A stretch of DNA of 37,315 nt from Bacteroidia bacterium (GTDB lineage Bacteria > Bacteroidota > Bacteroidia > B-17B0 > Aurantibacillaceae), in assembly GCA_026414605.1 (NCBI GenBank), contig JAOAIP010000020.1, positions 1-37,315 on the forward strand, given 5' to 3'. The position numbers and the translations under genes are program-made. Shown one piece after another: positions 1 through 7,819 of the stretch. Numbering within the stretch: position 1 is the stretch's first letter; each line of letters opens with the position of its first letter. A model generated the notes under the pieces. The model was not told the origin of the DNA. It saw only the letters and a program-made list of their open reading frames with translations, and did no database searches.

Positions 1-330
1 GTTATAAATGAATATGCGATTTATATTCGTGTTGATTTCCCTGCTTTCCATGACCAGGAAAAATAGTAATCACTCACACTCACCACTTGTGCTTTATACC
101 CAACTGTTGTTGTCCCTATGTTTACAGATGTTTTGCGGTCATTAATTACAACGCGCACACTCCCCAGCCAATCACTTAACTCATATCTTTTCTTACCAAA
201 CACTATACTTACACTATTACTTGGCTATACTTGGTAGTAATGGCAGTGTTGGGGCTACAATGTTACAAAATTCTCTAATACACGTTCTACCTAAAAACAC
301 ATTATCTTCAATGTACCTTAATCTCTCTGC
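1..330 (-). pseudogene. Decayed RHS/YD-repeat core-domain fragment
   Basis: Read on the minus strand, 203 to 21 encodes a piece with the hallmark of Bacteroidota RHS repeat-associated core domains: KKRYELSDWLGSVRVV followed by INDRK and, later, a VVSVSDYY stretch that in intact proteins leads into PFG and a YRYGFNGKE-type motif. Here the reading frame dies just after SDYY (stop at 21-23). Upstream, a stop at 225-227 interrupts it, while a second frame (about 225-330) gives a plausible continuation ending APTLPLLPSIAK. No good start codon exists (the longest frame opens with GTG at 203). RHS proteins are large secreted or cell-surface polymorphic toxins; this copy is a frameshifted relic that continues off the left edge. 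The family assignment rests on the recognisable motif; the decay is seen directly. Confidence 0.65.
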
Positions 331-384
331 GAACTGTAGATATAAAATTCCTTGCTATACAAACTATCTTGTTTTATATTTTAA

Positions 385-885
385 TTATTTATTAAATATA
401 TGGTCAATTGCTTTTAAAAAAAACTTTATTAATAAATATATTGTGAATAAAAATACAAAAAAACTAAAAAATAATACAGTGGAATATAAATAATTATTAA
501 GCAACCAATAGGTTATACAATGGTTGTCAATTATATCTATAAATGTTGAAATCGTAAATATAAAACTAGGTAAAAAAATTAAAGTAGTACCACTCGTTAA
601 ACCACTTCCTGGTAAATAGGATTTAAATGCTTTTTCCTTTCTAACATCATACTCATAATAAATTGGAATAATTGAAAAGAATGAAATAACAACTCCAAAA
701 ACAAAAATATAAAGAAACTCATTACATCTATTTTCAAAATGCTCTGGCCAAAATATATATCCTATCCATCCAAAAATAATTGATAAATATAATCCTAAAT
801 CATACAAATTTTCTTTGCTTATTCGTAATCGTAATATTATTTTTTTATATCTCAATCTCACTGAACTTTCAACTAAAAAGTGCAA
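385..885 (-). CDS. Hypothetical four-helix membrane protein next to RHS relic
   Basis: I do not recognise this 166-residue protein. It has about four hydrophobic segments (roughly residues 30-47, 57-77, 96-118 and 132-160), a charged Lys/Arg-rich N-terminus and a Lys-containing C-terminus. No ATG exists in the 5' part: the longest frame starts with TTG at 885, and a GTG at 861 is the alternative, so the start is uncertain. It lies immediately upstream, on the same strand, of the RHS core relic. Orphan immunity proteins or leftover toxin cassettes commonly lie between RHS core fragments, so an immunity-like membrane protein is one inference, unproven. The region is very AT-rich and could also be chance open frame. 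Confidence 0.45.
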   Translation of the reverse strand: MHFLVESSVRLRYKKIILRLRISKENLYDLGLYLSIIFGWIGYIFWPEHFENRCNEFLYIFVFGVVISFFSIIPIYYEYDVRKEKAFKSYLPGSGLTSGTTLIFLPSFIFTISTFIDIIDNHCITYWLLNNYLYSTVLFFSFFVFLFTIYLLIKFFLKAIDHIFNK

Positions 886-1098
886 TTTTTTAACAAAAAT
901 AAACTTTCATATTTCAAACAAAGAAGGCAGGAGAGAAAAAACCTTCTCACTTTTGTCCTCTGTTTGGTCCTGTAAATTATTACCCTATGGCACGCAAATA
1001 TAAGCAATTAAGCAAATGACAGAATTAAAATTCACACTCTATTATCTTGCAATAAAACACAAAAAGAAATTGCACAACTACTTAGGTTGTATTTTATA

Positions 1099-1230
1099 CC
1101 ACAAAGAACACATTAGTAAAAAGTGGAAAGTAAAAAGTTGAAAGTAATAAGAATATTTTTTGCAATTTAATAATTTAAAGTTATAGTGACCTAAAACTTT
1201 TTACTTTACACTTTACACTTTCTACTAATT
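1099..1230 (+). repeat. Dispersed AAAGTG-rich repeat, copy A
   Basis: Starts with ACCACAAAGAACACATTA and continues through runs of AAAGTGGAAAGTAAAAAGTTG, a conserved middle containing TTTAAAGTTATAGT and CCTAAAACTTTT, and ends in TTTACACTTTCTACTAATT. The two flanks are roughly complementary, so the element can fold on itself. The same sequence in reverse orientation occurs at 33812-33934 and 35090-35254. It is non-coding. Confidence 0.75.
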
Positions 1231-1252
1231 ATTGTGGTTAAGTTTGAAATGC

Positions 1253-1362
1253 TGATTAGTAATGTGAAATTTTATTTTAAGATACCGAGAATCCAATCAT
1301 ACAAGTGTGATTTATACATTCTGGTTCTTGGTATTCACTAAAAAATCACTTCTAATCACAAA
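1253..1362. repeat. Long-range imperfect inverted repeat upstream of tpiA
   Basis: TGATTAGTAATGTGA near 1253 pairs imperfectly with a TCACTTCTAATCA stretch near 1346-1359. Nested inside, TACCGAGAATCCA pairs with TGGTTCTTGGTA (one mismatch and one bulge), and AATCATACAAGTGTGATT forms a small inner hairpin. Together they make a compact folded element of about 110 bases. No T-run follows, so it does not look like an ordinary terminator. Confidence 0.4.
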
Positions 1363-1432
1363 TGCCTTAAATACAAAGCAATTAAGCACTCATCATTAAT
1401 AATTAAATTGTACATTTACGCCCCAAAAAACA

Positions 1433-2185
1433 ATGAGACCAAAAATTGTAGCCGCCAATTGGAAATTAAACAAAACACTCAATGAAGGTTTAGATTTAGT
1501 CCAATTTCTTTTGTCAAAAACGAATGAACACGACAATGTAATTAAGATATTGTGTCCTACTTTTCCTCTCTTGTATCCTATTCATCAGATATTAGATAAG
1601 AATAAAAAATTTTATTTAGGTGCACAAAATTGTAGTGCTTTTGAACGTGGGGCTTATACAGGTGAAGTGTCGGCGGCTATTCTCAAATCGGTAGGTTGCG
1701 ATTATGTGATAATTGGTCATTCTGAAAGAAGAAAAATTTTTAATGAAACTGAAGATATACTCAAAGAAAAACTACATATTGCCTTAAAAGAAAACTTAAA
1801 AGTTATTTATTGTGTGGGTGAGGAATTGAATCAAAGACAAGAAAAATTGCATTTCAATGTAGTGAAGAATCAATTAGAAAACATTCTTTCATTAAATGAA
1901 GATCAATTGATTAATGTAATTATTGCTTACGAACCTGTGTGGGCTATAGGAACGGGCATTAATGCTACACCTAAACAAGCCCAAGAAATGCATCAGTTTA
2001 TTCGTGAAACAATTGCTACAAAATCTACCGAGATGGCCAATAATATCCCAATACTTTATGGTGGTAGTTGTAATGCTTCTAATGCTTCACAATTGTTTGC
2101 ACAAAAAGATATTGACGGAGGGCTTATAGGTTCTGCTTCTCTCAAAGGTGATGAATTCATTCAAATCATTTATGCCGCCTCTTAA
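1433..2185 (+). CDS. tpiA: Triosephosphate isomerase
   Basis: Interconverts dihydroxyacetone phosphate and glyceraldehyde 3-phosphate in cytosolic glycolysis/gluconeogenesis. The 250-residue length is normal for the family. Substrate-contacting Asn9 and Lys11 lie in ANWKLN, the catalytic electrophile His96 in GHSERR (95-100), the catalytic Glu167 in YEPVWAIGTG (166-175, including the start of the flexible loop 6), and the phosphate-binding GG is at 210-211. The ATG start sits exactly where the family's N-terminal beta strand begins. It heads a tight + strand run: prmA starts 12 bases after its stop. Nothing is odd about the gene. Confidence 0.97.
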   Translation: MRPKIVAANWKLNKTLNEGLDLVQFLLSKTNEHDNVIKILCPTFPLLYPIHQILDKNKKFYLGAQNCSAFERGAYTGEVSAAILKSVGCDYVIIGHSERRKIFNETEDILKEKLHIALKENLKVIYCVGEELNQRQEKLHFNVVKNQLENILSLNEDQLINVIIAYEPVWAIGTGINATPKQAQEMHQFIRETIATKSTEMANNIPILYGGSCNASNASQLFAQKDIDGGLIGSASLKGDEFIQIIYAAS

Positions 2186-2197
2186 AAATTCTTAACA

Positions 2198-3052
2198 ATG
2201 TATTCCATTCCTTATTATCAATACTCATTTACACTTCCCGAAAATGTGGATAAAGACATCATCATTAGTATTTTAGCAGATTATGATTTTGAAGGATTTG
2301 TAGAAACGGACACGGGCTTTTTAGCGTATGTTCCTTCTGACAAAGATCAACCTCATTTATGGATGCCTGAAATACAAAGCATTTGTCCAACATTCAAGAC
2401 AGATAAAGAAATTATTGAACCGAAAAATTGGAATGAAGAATGGGAAAAAAATTATGATATTGCTAAAATTAATGATCATTGTGAAATATACGCCCCTTTT
2501 CATACCATCAACTTAAATATAAAGTATCCTATATTTATTGAACCTAAAATGAGTTTTGGCACAGGGCATCACGCTACTACTTTTATGATGGCGAATTTAT
2601 TATTTGATATACAAAACGAACTTAAAGACAAAAAGGTTATAGATGTAGGATGTGGAACAGGAATACTTGGAATAGTGGCTAAAAAATTAGGGGCATCCAG
2701 TGTTTGGTTTATTGATAATGATCCTATATGTATTGAAAACACTAAAGAAAACATTTTGAAAAACTTTCCTTCCGAACAAATATCTAATATTCCCATTTTA
2801 TTAAGTGATATACAGCAGGTTCGTCAAAATTATCCAAATGAAAAATGGGACATTATTATTGCTAATATACAAAAAAATGTGATTTTAAATGATTTGCCCC
2901 ATTACAAAGACCTTCTTTTGCCTAATGCATATTTATTGATAAGTGGTATCTTAAAAGAATATCAACAAGAAATTATTACTGCCGCTCAACCACTGAAACA
3001 TATTAAGACATTTAATAAAGATGAATGGATCGCATTATTATTTCAAAATTAA
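2198..3052 (+). CDS. prmA: Ribosomal protein L11 methyltransferase
   Basis: SAM-dependent enzyme that trimethylates ribosomal protein L11. The 284-residue protein has a small N-terminal substrate-recognition domain (about 1-85), a linker containing the diagnostic KMSFGTGHHATT (117-128), the SAM-binding motif I DVGCGTGILG (149-158), an acidic residue pair near DNDP (173-176) and the catalytic-site IIANIQ (220-225). Methyl transfer to L11 is established for the family; activity here is inferred. It follows tpiA by 12 bases, so the two are probably co-transcribed. Confidence 0.93.
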   Translation: MYSIPYYQYSFTLPENVDKDIIISILADYDFEGFVETDTGFLAYVPSDKDQPHLWMPEIQSICPTFKTDKEIIEPKNWNEEWEKNYDIAKINDHCEIYAPFHTINLNIKYPIFIEPKMSFGTGHHATTFMMANLLFDIQNELKDKKVIDVGCGTGILGIVAKKLGASSVWFIDNDPICIENTKENILKNFPSEQISNIPILLSDIQQVRQNYPNEKWDIIIANIQKNVILNDLPHYKDLLLPNAYLLISGILKEYQQEIITAAQPLKHIKTFNKDEWIALLFQN

Positions 3053-3104
3053 CACACATCAAATCTTTATTAATTTGAGTGAAAACTAATTAAACCATAC
3101 TACT

Positions 3105-3737
3105 ATGAAAAAACTTCAAATTCCCATTATCATTGGGATTGGAATTATCTTAATCATTCTTTTATACCTTCAAAAAAAGCAAAGTAAAGAGCCGCTTCGC
3201 CGATTGCCTTATTATGGACCAGTAGAAATGGCGGATAAAACGCAACATACCATTCCTTCTTTTACCTTTGTAAATCAATACAATGAATTAGTTACAAAAA
3301 AAGATGTTGAAGGAAAAATTTATGTAGCAGATTATTTCTTTGTTACCTGCAAATCAATATGTCCACTTATGGCTAAACAAATGCAAAGAGTGTACAAGGA
3401 ATTTCAAAATGATAATGATGTTTTAATTTTATCACACACTGTAAATCCCGAAGACGATAGCGTATCTGTACTAAAAAGATATGCCGAAGAACACGGAGTC
3501 AAAGATAAAAAATGGTTGTTTTTAACGGGAGACAAAAAACATCTTTATGAACTTGCTCGCAAGGGATACTTATTAAACGCAGAAGAAGGAGATGGCGGAC
3601 CAGATGATTTTATTCATACTCAAAATTTTGCTTTAATTGACAAACACGGACACATTCGTGGATACTATGATGGAACGGATAGTGTAGAGGTGAGCCGTTT
3701 AATTCAAGATATTAAAGTACTTAAGCAAGAAGAATAA
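3105..3737 (+). CDS. SCO1/SenC-family thioredoxin-fold copper protein
   Basis: A 210-residue, membrane-anchored thioredoxin-fold protein. It has one N-terminal transmembrane helix (about 5-22) and an extracytoplasmic domain carrying the SCO copper-site signature CKSICP (Cys82 and Cys86) with the distal His171 in DFIHTQNF. SCO proteins deliver copper to the CuA centre of cytochrome c oxidase or act as thiol oxidoreductases; which applies here cannot be told, since no oxidase gene is in the window. The start ATG gives a clean signal anchor. The next gene begins one base after its stop, which implies co-transcription. Confidence 0.9.
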   Translation: MKKLQIPIIIGIGIILIILLYLQKKQSKEPLRRLPYYGPVEMADKTQHTIPSFTFVNQYNELVTKKDVEGKIYVADYFFVTCKSICPLMAKQMQRVYKEFQNDNDVLILSHTVNPEDDSVSVLKRYAEEHGVKDKKWLFLTGDKKHLYELARKGYLLNAEEGDGGPDDFIHTQNFALIDKHGHIRGYYDGTDSVEVSRLIQDIKVLKQEE

Positions 3738-3738
3738 A

Positions 3739-4650
3739 ATGCGTCTTTTTTCATTCCTATCTACCTCTCAAAAAGGTCATCTGTCTTTATTTTTGGCTCA
3801 GATTATCTATGCAATGAATTATTCTATTGCAAAAGATATAATGCCCAAATATTTAAATCCAATTTCATTAGTGTATTTAAGAATTGTTGGTGCGACTGTG
3901 CTTTTTTGGTTACTAAGTTTTTTTCTTCCAACAGAAAATCAAAAATTATCCAACAAAGATCTTCAACGAACTTTTATATTAGCCCTTTTTGGTGTCGTTA
4001 TCAATCAATTCTTTTTTATTTATGGATTAAATCTTACAACACCGATTAATTCTGCGATTATAATGATATCCAATCCTATTATTGTATTTTTGTTGAGTTA
4101 TTTTATTTTTAATTCAACTACATCTTCTATTCATTGGAAAAAATGGTTGGGACTTTTATTCGGGATATTAGGTTCATTGACCTTAATTTTATTCAAAGGC
4201 AATTTTTCATTTGGAACAGACACTTGGCTGGGCGATTTGCTAACGTTGATTAACTCTACCTCTTGGGCGATATTTCTTATTATTGGTAAAGAAACCTTGC
4301 AAAAATACCATACTGTTGCGGTAATGAAATATATGTTTTTATGGGGAACTATTTTATTGGCACCTATTGGAATTTATTTTTTACAACAAGAAAATTGGTC
4401 GTCTATACCTTCTAATATCTATGGGGCAATTACGTTTGTTGTAGTGGCTACTACTTTTATTGCGTATTTATTAAACACTTATGGATTAAAATTATTAAGT
4501 ACATCGGTAGTTAGTATGTATATTTATATGCAACCTTTTTTAGCCACATTATTTGCAGTACTTTTAGGAAAAGATACTATCACACTTACAAAAATTTTTG
4601 CTGGATGCTTAGTATTATTGGGAATTTATTTAGTCAATACTAAAAAATAA
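3739..4650 (+). CDS. EamA/DMT-family transporter
   Basis: A 303-residue polytopic membrane protein with about ten hydrophobic helices in two similar halves, as in the drug/metabolite transporter (EamA) family. Typical features are the first-half sequence AMNYSIAKDIMPK, the helix-4 region TTPINSAIIMISNPI, and the second-half repeat containing LLSTSVVSMYIYMQP near the C-terminus. Members export or import small metabolites such as amino acids; the substrate cannot be predicted. Only one base separates it from the SCO-like gene and four from the yicC-like gene. Confidence 0.9.
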   Translation: MRLFSFLSTSQKGHLSLFLAQIIYAMNYSIAKDIMPKYLNPISLVYLRIVGATVLFWLLSFFLPTENQKLSNKDLQRTFILALFGVVINQFFFIYGLNLTTPINSAIIMISNPIIVFLLSYFIFNSTTSSIHWKKWLGLLFGILGSLTLILFKGNFSFGTDTWLGDLLTLINSTSWAIFLIIGKETLQKYHTVAVMKYMFLWGTILLAPIGIYFLQQENWSSIPSNIYGAITFVVVATTFIAYLLNTYGLKLLSTSVVSMYIYMQPFLATLFAVLLGKDTITLTKIFAGCLVLLGIYLVNTKK

Positions 4651-4654
4651 AAAT

Positions 4655-5548
4655 ATGCTTTATTCAATGACAGGGTATGGAAAAGCCCAAAATAAAAATC
4701 AACAACTGACTATCACTATTGAAATTAAATCTTTAAATAGTAAAACTCTGGATATTAATTTGAAAATGCCTACTTGGTTAAAGACCTACGAATTAGATGT
4801 TCGGCAGTTTATACAAGATAATTTACATCGTGGTAAAATTGATATTTATATTGCTACCGAATTATCTGAAGGATTGGTATTAAAACATTTTCATTCTAAC
4901 ACAATTAAAAATTATTATTTACAACTTCAACAACTTTTACAAGAATTGAATATAGACAATTCAAATCCTTATATAACCGCCACTTTATTTAGAGAGGCAC
5001 TTAATACCCCTGATGCTTATGAATCCAATGAAGATGACTTAAATACAGAAGAAAATAAACAATTACTTTTCTTAACCCTTGAACAATCTTGCCAACAAGT
5101 TAATCAATTTAGACAACAAGAAGGAAGCAAATTGGAAAAAGACATTTTGTATCAAATTCAATTATTAGAAGAATATCAAAAACAAATTCAAAAAATAGAA
5201 CCTGAACGAAAAACTAAAATGCGAGAAAAAATTTTGAGTAACTTAAAAAATTATTTAAATGAATCAAAAATAAACAATGAACGTTTTGAGCAAGAAATGA
5301 TCTATTATCTTGAAAAATTGGACATCAATGAAGAATTAGTAAGATTATCCAGCCATTTGGAATACTTTAAATCTATTTGTAATGAAGGATACAACAAAGG
5401 CAAAAAACTTTCTTTTGTTACTCAAGAAATAGGCAGAGAAATCAATACTATTGGAAGTAAAGCCAACGATGATAGCATTCAAAAAATAGTGGTTGAAATG
5501 AAAGACGTTCTTGAAAAGATTAAAGAACAACTCAACAATATCCTTTGA
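4655..5548 (+). CDS. YicC-family endoribonuclease
   Basis: This 297-residue protein matches the YicC family end to end: the N-terminal signature SMTGYGKA (4-11), the EIKSLNSKTLDINLK strand, and the highly conserved C-terminal block that includes GKKLSFVTQEIGREINTIG and the terminal EKIKEQLNNI. Characterised YicC proteins are stress-associated endoribonucleases; activity here is inferred from family membership. It sits between the EamA transporter and miaA with gaps of 3-4 bases, an operon-type arrangement. In many bacteria yicC precedes gmk; here miaA follows. Confidence 0.9.
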   Translation: MLYSMTGYGKAQNKNQQLTITIEIKSLNSKTLDINLKMPTWLKTYELDVRQFIQDNLHRGKIDIYIATELSEGLVLKHFHSNTIKNYYLQLQQLLQELNIDNSNPYITATLFREALNTPDAYESNEDDLNTEENKQLLFLTLEQSCQQVNQFRQQEGSKLEKDILYQIQLLEEYQKQIQKIEPERKTKMREKILSNLKNYLNESKINNERFEQEMIYYLEKLDINEELVRLSSHLEYFKSICNEGYNKGKKLSFVTQEIGREINTIGSKANDDSIQKIVVEMKDVLEKIKEQLNNIL

Positions 5549-5551
5549 TAA

Positions 5552-6487
5552 ATGGCCAAGAATTATTTAGTTATTATAGGTGGTCCAACAGCCATTGGAA
5601 AGACAGAGATGGCTATTCAATTAGCAAAGCATTTTCAAACGGTTATTATCTCTGCGGACTCACGTCAAATCTATAAAGAACTGAACATTGGTGTTGCTAA
5701 ACCTTCTATTGAACAACTCATTGAAGTAACACATTATTTCATATCATCAATTTCTATTCATCAAAACTACACGGCGTACGATTACCAAAAGGATGTTCAT
5801 TCTCTTTTACCTACATTATTCCAAAAACATCCCATCGTCATTATGACAGGGGGAACGGGCTTCTATATAAATGCTATATTAAAAGGATTAGATGAGATCC
5901 CTTCTGTTTCTCAAAAAACAAAAATTCTTATTCATCAATTATACAAAGAAAAAGGGATTCAGTTTTTACAAGAAGAATTGCAAGAAAAAGATCCTGAGTA
6001 TTTTGCTAAAGTGGATATTCATAATCCTGTCCGATTATTAAGGGCATTAGAAGTTATTTATGAAACCCAAAAGCCATTTAGTTATTTTTTAAACAATAAG
6101 AAAAAGAATAACAATTATTTTCAACCTATTAATCTTTGGATGAATTCTTCACGAGAGATATTATATCAACGTATTAATCAGCGAGTAGATAAAATGATAG
6201 AAATGGGATTAGAAGAAGAAGTAATGGAACTTTACCCATACAGACATTTGAATGCTCTTAATACAGTGGGATACAAAGAATGGTGGTCTTATATTGAAAA
6301 CGATAATATCGACATTCAAGCCATTACTGAACTTATTAAAAGAAATACTCGTCACTACGCCAAGCGACAAATTACTTGGTTCAAACATCAATGGGATGCA
6401 AAAGAATTTTATTTATCGGATTTATTAAATAGTAATACTTTTTTTGATGAATTAGTGAGTTTTGTTAAAAGTAAGATTAATGATTAA
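5552..6487 (+). CDS. miaA: tRNA dimethylallyltransferase
   Basis: Transfers the dimethylallyl group from DMAPP to N6 of A37 in tRNAs that read UNN codons. The 311-residue protein has the P-loop GGPTAIGKT (10-18), the DSRQIYKEL segment with catalytic Asp36, the GGTGFY motif (100-105), the tRNA-binding insertion in the middle, and the conserved LNTVGYKEW and KRQITWF blocks near the C-terminus. It is the last gene of the + strand run; only 3 bases follow the yicC-like stop. A repeat-like intergenic element begins just after its stop. Confidence 0.96.
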   Translation: MAKNYLVIIGGPTAIGKTEMAIQLAKHFQTVIISADSRQIYKELNIGVAKPSIEQLIEVTHYFISSISIHQNYTAYDYQKDVHSLLPTLFQKHPIVIMTGGTGFYINAILKGLDEIPSVSQKTKILIHQLYKEKGIQFLQEELQEKDPEYFAKVDIHNPVRLLRALEVIYETQKPFSYFLNNKKKNNNYFQPINLWMNSSREILYQRINQRVDKMIEMGLEEEVMELYPYRHLNALNTVGYKEWWSYIENDNIDIQAITELIKRNTRHYAKRQITWFKHQWDAKEFYLSDLLNSNTFFDELVSFVKSKIND

Positions 6488-6493
6488 ATTTCA

Positions 6494-6682
6494 GGCAAAT
6501 TCATTTTTGAGGTGCTCAATAGGATTTAATGGAGTACTCTTTGATCATAAAATGATTTTAGTTTTTTAAGATAGTTAGCAATTGTTTTTGTTATCTACAT
6601 AAATTCAGTTCCGTAGGAACAAAAGATATTGAAGTAATGGACTTTAGTCCATCCTTACTAACCCTCAAAAAAAGAATTTGCC
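6494..6682. repeat. MITE-like element with terminal inverted repeats
   Basis: The left end GGCAAATTCATTTTTGAGG (6494-6512) and the right end CCTCAAAAAAAGAATTTGCC (6663-6682) are near-perfect inverted repeats of 19-20 bases bounding about 190 bases. Inside are two small perfect palindromic hairpins, GTTCC-GTA-GGAAC (6608-6620) and ATGGACT-TT-AGTCCAT (6637-6652), and no open reading frame. This architecture fits a non-autonomous miniature element or a REP-like structured repeat. No transposase that could mobilise it is in the window. Confidence 0.55.
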
Positions 6683-6841
6683 AAATTTTAAAGTTTTGTA
6701 TTTTAATTAATTACAAAAAAAAATTAGCAAGTTTTATTTTTTTTAATCATTTTTGTAATCTCAATCACAAATTATCGTATAAAGTTAAAATAAACTAATT
6801 TTATGATAGATGTCTTTATTCCTCCTTAGTTAATTAAAAAC

Positions 6842-6867
6842 AAATTCATTTTTGTTAAAATGAATTT
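6842..6867 (+). promoter_or_regulatory. Perfect hairpin in the presumed leader of the pilin-like gene
   Basis: AAATTCATTTT and AAAATGAATTT form a perfect 11-bp stem with a TGTT loop, about 78 bases before the ATG at 6945. It probably lies in the 5' leader of the surface operon mRNA and could stabilise it or set translation. No clear TAnnTTTG box is visible here, so the transcription start, and therefore whether the hairpin is transcribed, is unknown. Confidence 0.4.
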
Positions 6868-6944
6868 TTAAAAAGTTGTCCTCAAACATTAATAAATTAA
6901 TCAAAAATCAAATCAAAATTAAAATAACCTTAAAATCAAAAACT

Positions 6945-7715
6945 ATGAAAAAGTTAGGATTAATTTTAGGAATCGGTGCTTTAAGCACCTCACTGAGCTA
7001 TGCACAGCTCGTAGATGAGAAAAACGTAACTGTAACAATGGATCTTCAACCCGTGTTACAATTAAACATGACAACACCAGACCAGATTGCCTTCGTATTT
7101 GACGAAATCCGTGAATACTATGGAGGTATTTTGAAATATGGGGCTACTATTTTAAAAGTATCTTCTTCTGTATCATGGGACTTATATGCAGTAGGGCACT
7201 CTCAAAATGGTACATTTTGGGATCAACAAATGGCATATAGTACTGGTGGGGGGCCAAATAGCAAAAACACGCTTCCATTAAGTTTATTAGAATTGCACCA
7301 ATATCCAGCCAACCCAAGAACAAACGGTTTAAGTGGTACTTGGTTAGATTATAGTACTCCATTCGCACCTGCAAATGCTGTAGTGCCTGGACAAAACAGT
7401 GTGTATTATACTGCTGGTAACCCCTATGTAGGTCCTGCTGCTACAGAAAAATACATTGCTGGTGCTGCCGGTTTTATCGGTGGTGGTGGTGATGCAGTAG
7501 ACGGCGGTTCTTTCTTAACTGCTGGTTCTCTTGGTAGCAACTATTATTATGTATTAGATTATCGTATTTTACCTGGATTACCTGCAATTTTCCCCGCCGC
7601 TGGAACAAATGCCGGTGCTCCTGAAGACCTTGTAACATTATTCGGTGCTAACTCTTATGCACAACCTGGTGTTTATACCATGAATGTAAAATATGTATTA
7701 ATGGAAGACCAATAG
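6945..7715 (+). CDS. Exported pilin-like structural subunit (putative major)
   Basis: I do not recognise a named family. The chosen ATG gives a textbook signal peptide, KKLGLILGIGALSTSLSYA, with cleavage before Gln21; an upstream in-frame TTG at 6876 would spoil it. The mature 236-residue protein is rich in Gly/Ala/Ser/Tyr, has no Cys and looks like an all-beta sandwich. Its N-terminal part (IAFVFDEIREYYGGI, then VSWDLYAVG) and its C-terminus (YVLDYRILPG, then PGVYTMNVKYVLMEDQ) align with the next gene's product, so the two are paralogous subunits. A C-terminal beta strand with alternating hydrophobics is what donor-strand or chaperone-capped subunits have. First gene of a four-gene operon, with a strong hairpin behind it, consistent with a more abundant subunit. 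Confidence 0.7.
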   Translation: MKKLGLILGIGALSTSLSYAQLVDEKNVTVTMDLQPVLQLNMTTPDQIAFVFDEIREYYGGILKYGATILKVSSSVSWDLYAVGHSQNGTFWDQQMAYSTGGGPNSKNTLPLSLLELHQYPANPRTNGLSGTWLDYSTPFAPANAVVPGQNSVYYTAGNPYVGPAATEKYIAGAAGFIGGGGDAVDGGSFLTAGSLGSNYYYVLDYRILPGLPAIFPAAGTNAGAPEDLVTLFGANSYAQPGVYTMNVKYVLMEDQ

Positions 7716-7741
7716 TAGGTTATTCCAATTTTTCAATTCAT

Positions 7742-7789
7742 CCTTTTGCCTACCTCCTCATTTCTATGTGAGGGGGTAGCGCTAAAAGG
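7742..7789 (+). promoter_or_regulatory. Intercistronic hairpin after the first subunit gene
   Basis: CTACCTCCTCA (7750-7760) pairs with TGAGGGGGTAG (7769-7779), 11 bp with one G-U, and an outer CCTTTT/AAAAGG stem adds six pairs. No uridine tract follows directly, so it is more likely a 3'-end stabiliser or partial terminator than a full terminator. It separates the putative major subunit gene from the rest of the operon. Confidence 0.65.
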
Positions 7790-7819
7790 AATTTAGTATT
7801 TTATCAATATCTATAAAAC

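Larger units (their letters stand above)
886..1432. other. Intergenic region with repeats, no gene recognised
   Basis: About 550 bases separate the orphan membrane ORF from tpiA. I see no convincing coding frame. It contains one copy of a dispersed AAAGTG-rich repeat (1099-1230) and a long-range hairpin (1253-1362). The bases just before tpiA contain TACATTTA at 1411-1418, close to the Bacteroidota -7 consensus TAnnTTTG, about 15 bases ahead of the tpiA ATG, which would suit a short leader. Confidence 0.6.

Noticed and set aside
221-493. 90-residue + strand open frame
   Set aside because: Antisense to the RHS relic and orphan ORF, low-complexity translation, no motif or start context; a shadow.
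1119-1220. Possible CRISPR array in the AAAGTG-rich stretch
   Set aside because: The repeats are short, irregular and without spacers of constant length; the same block recurs elsewhere as a dispersed repeat.
1253-1362. Possible tRNA or structured RNA gene before tpiA
   Set aside because: The folded region has no cloverleaf, anticodon arm or T-arm consensus; kept only as an inverted repeat.
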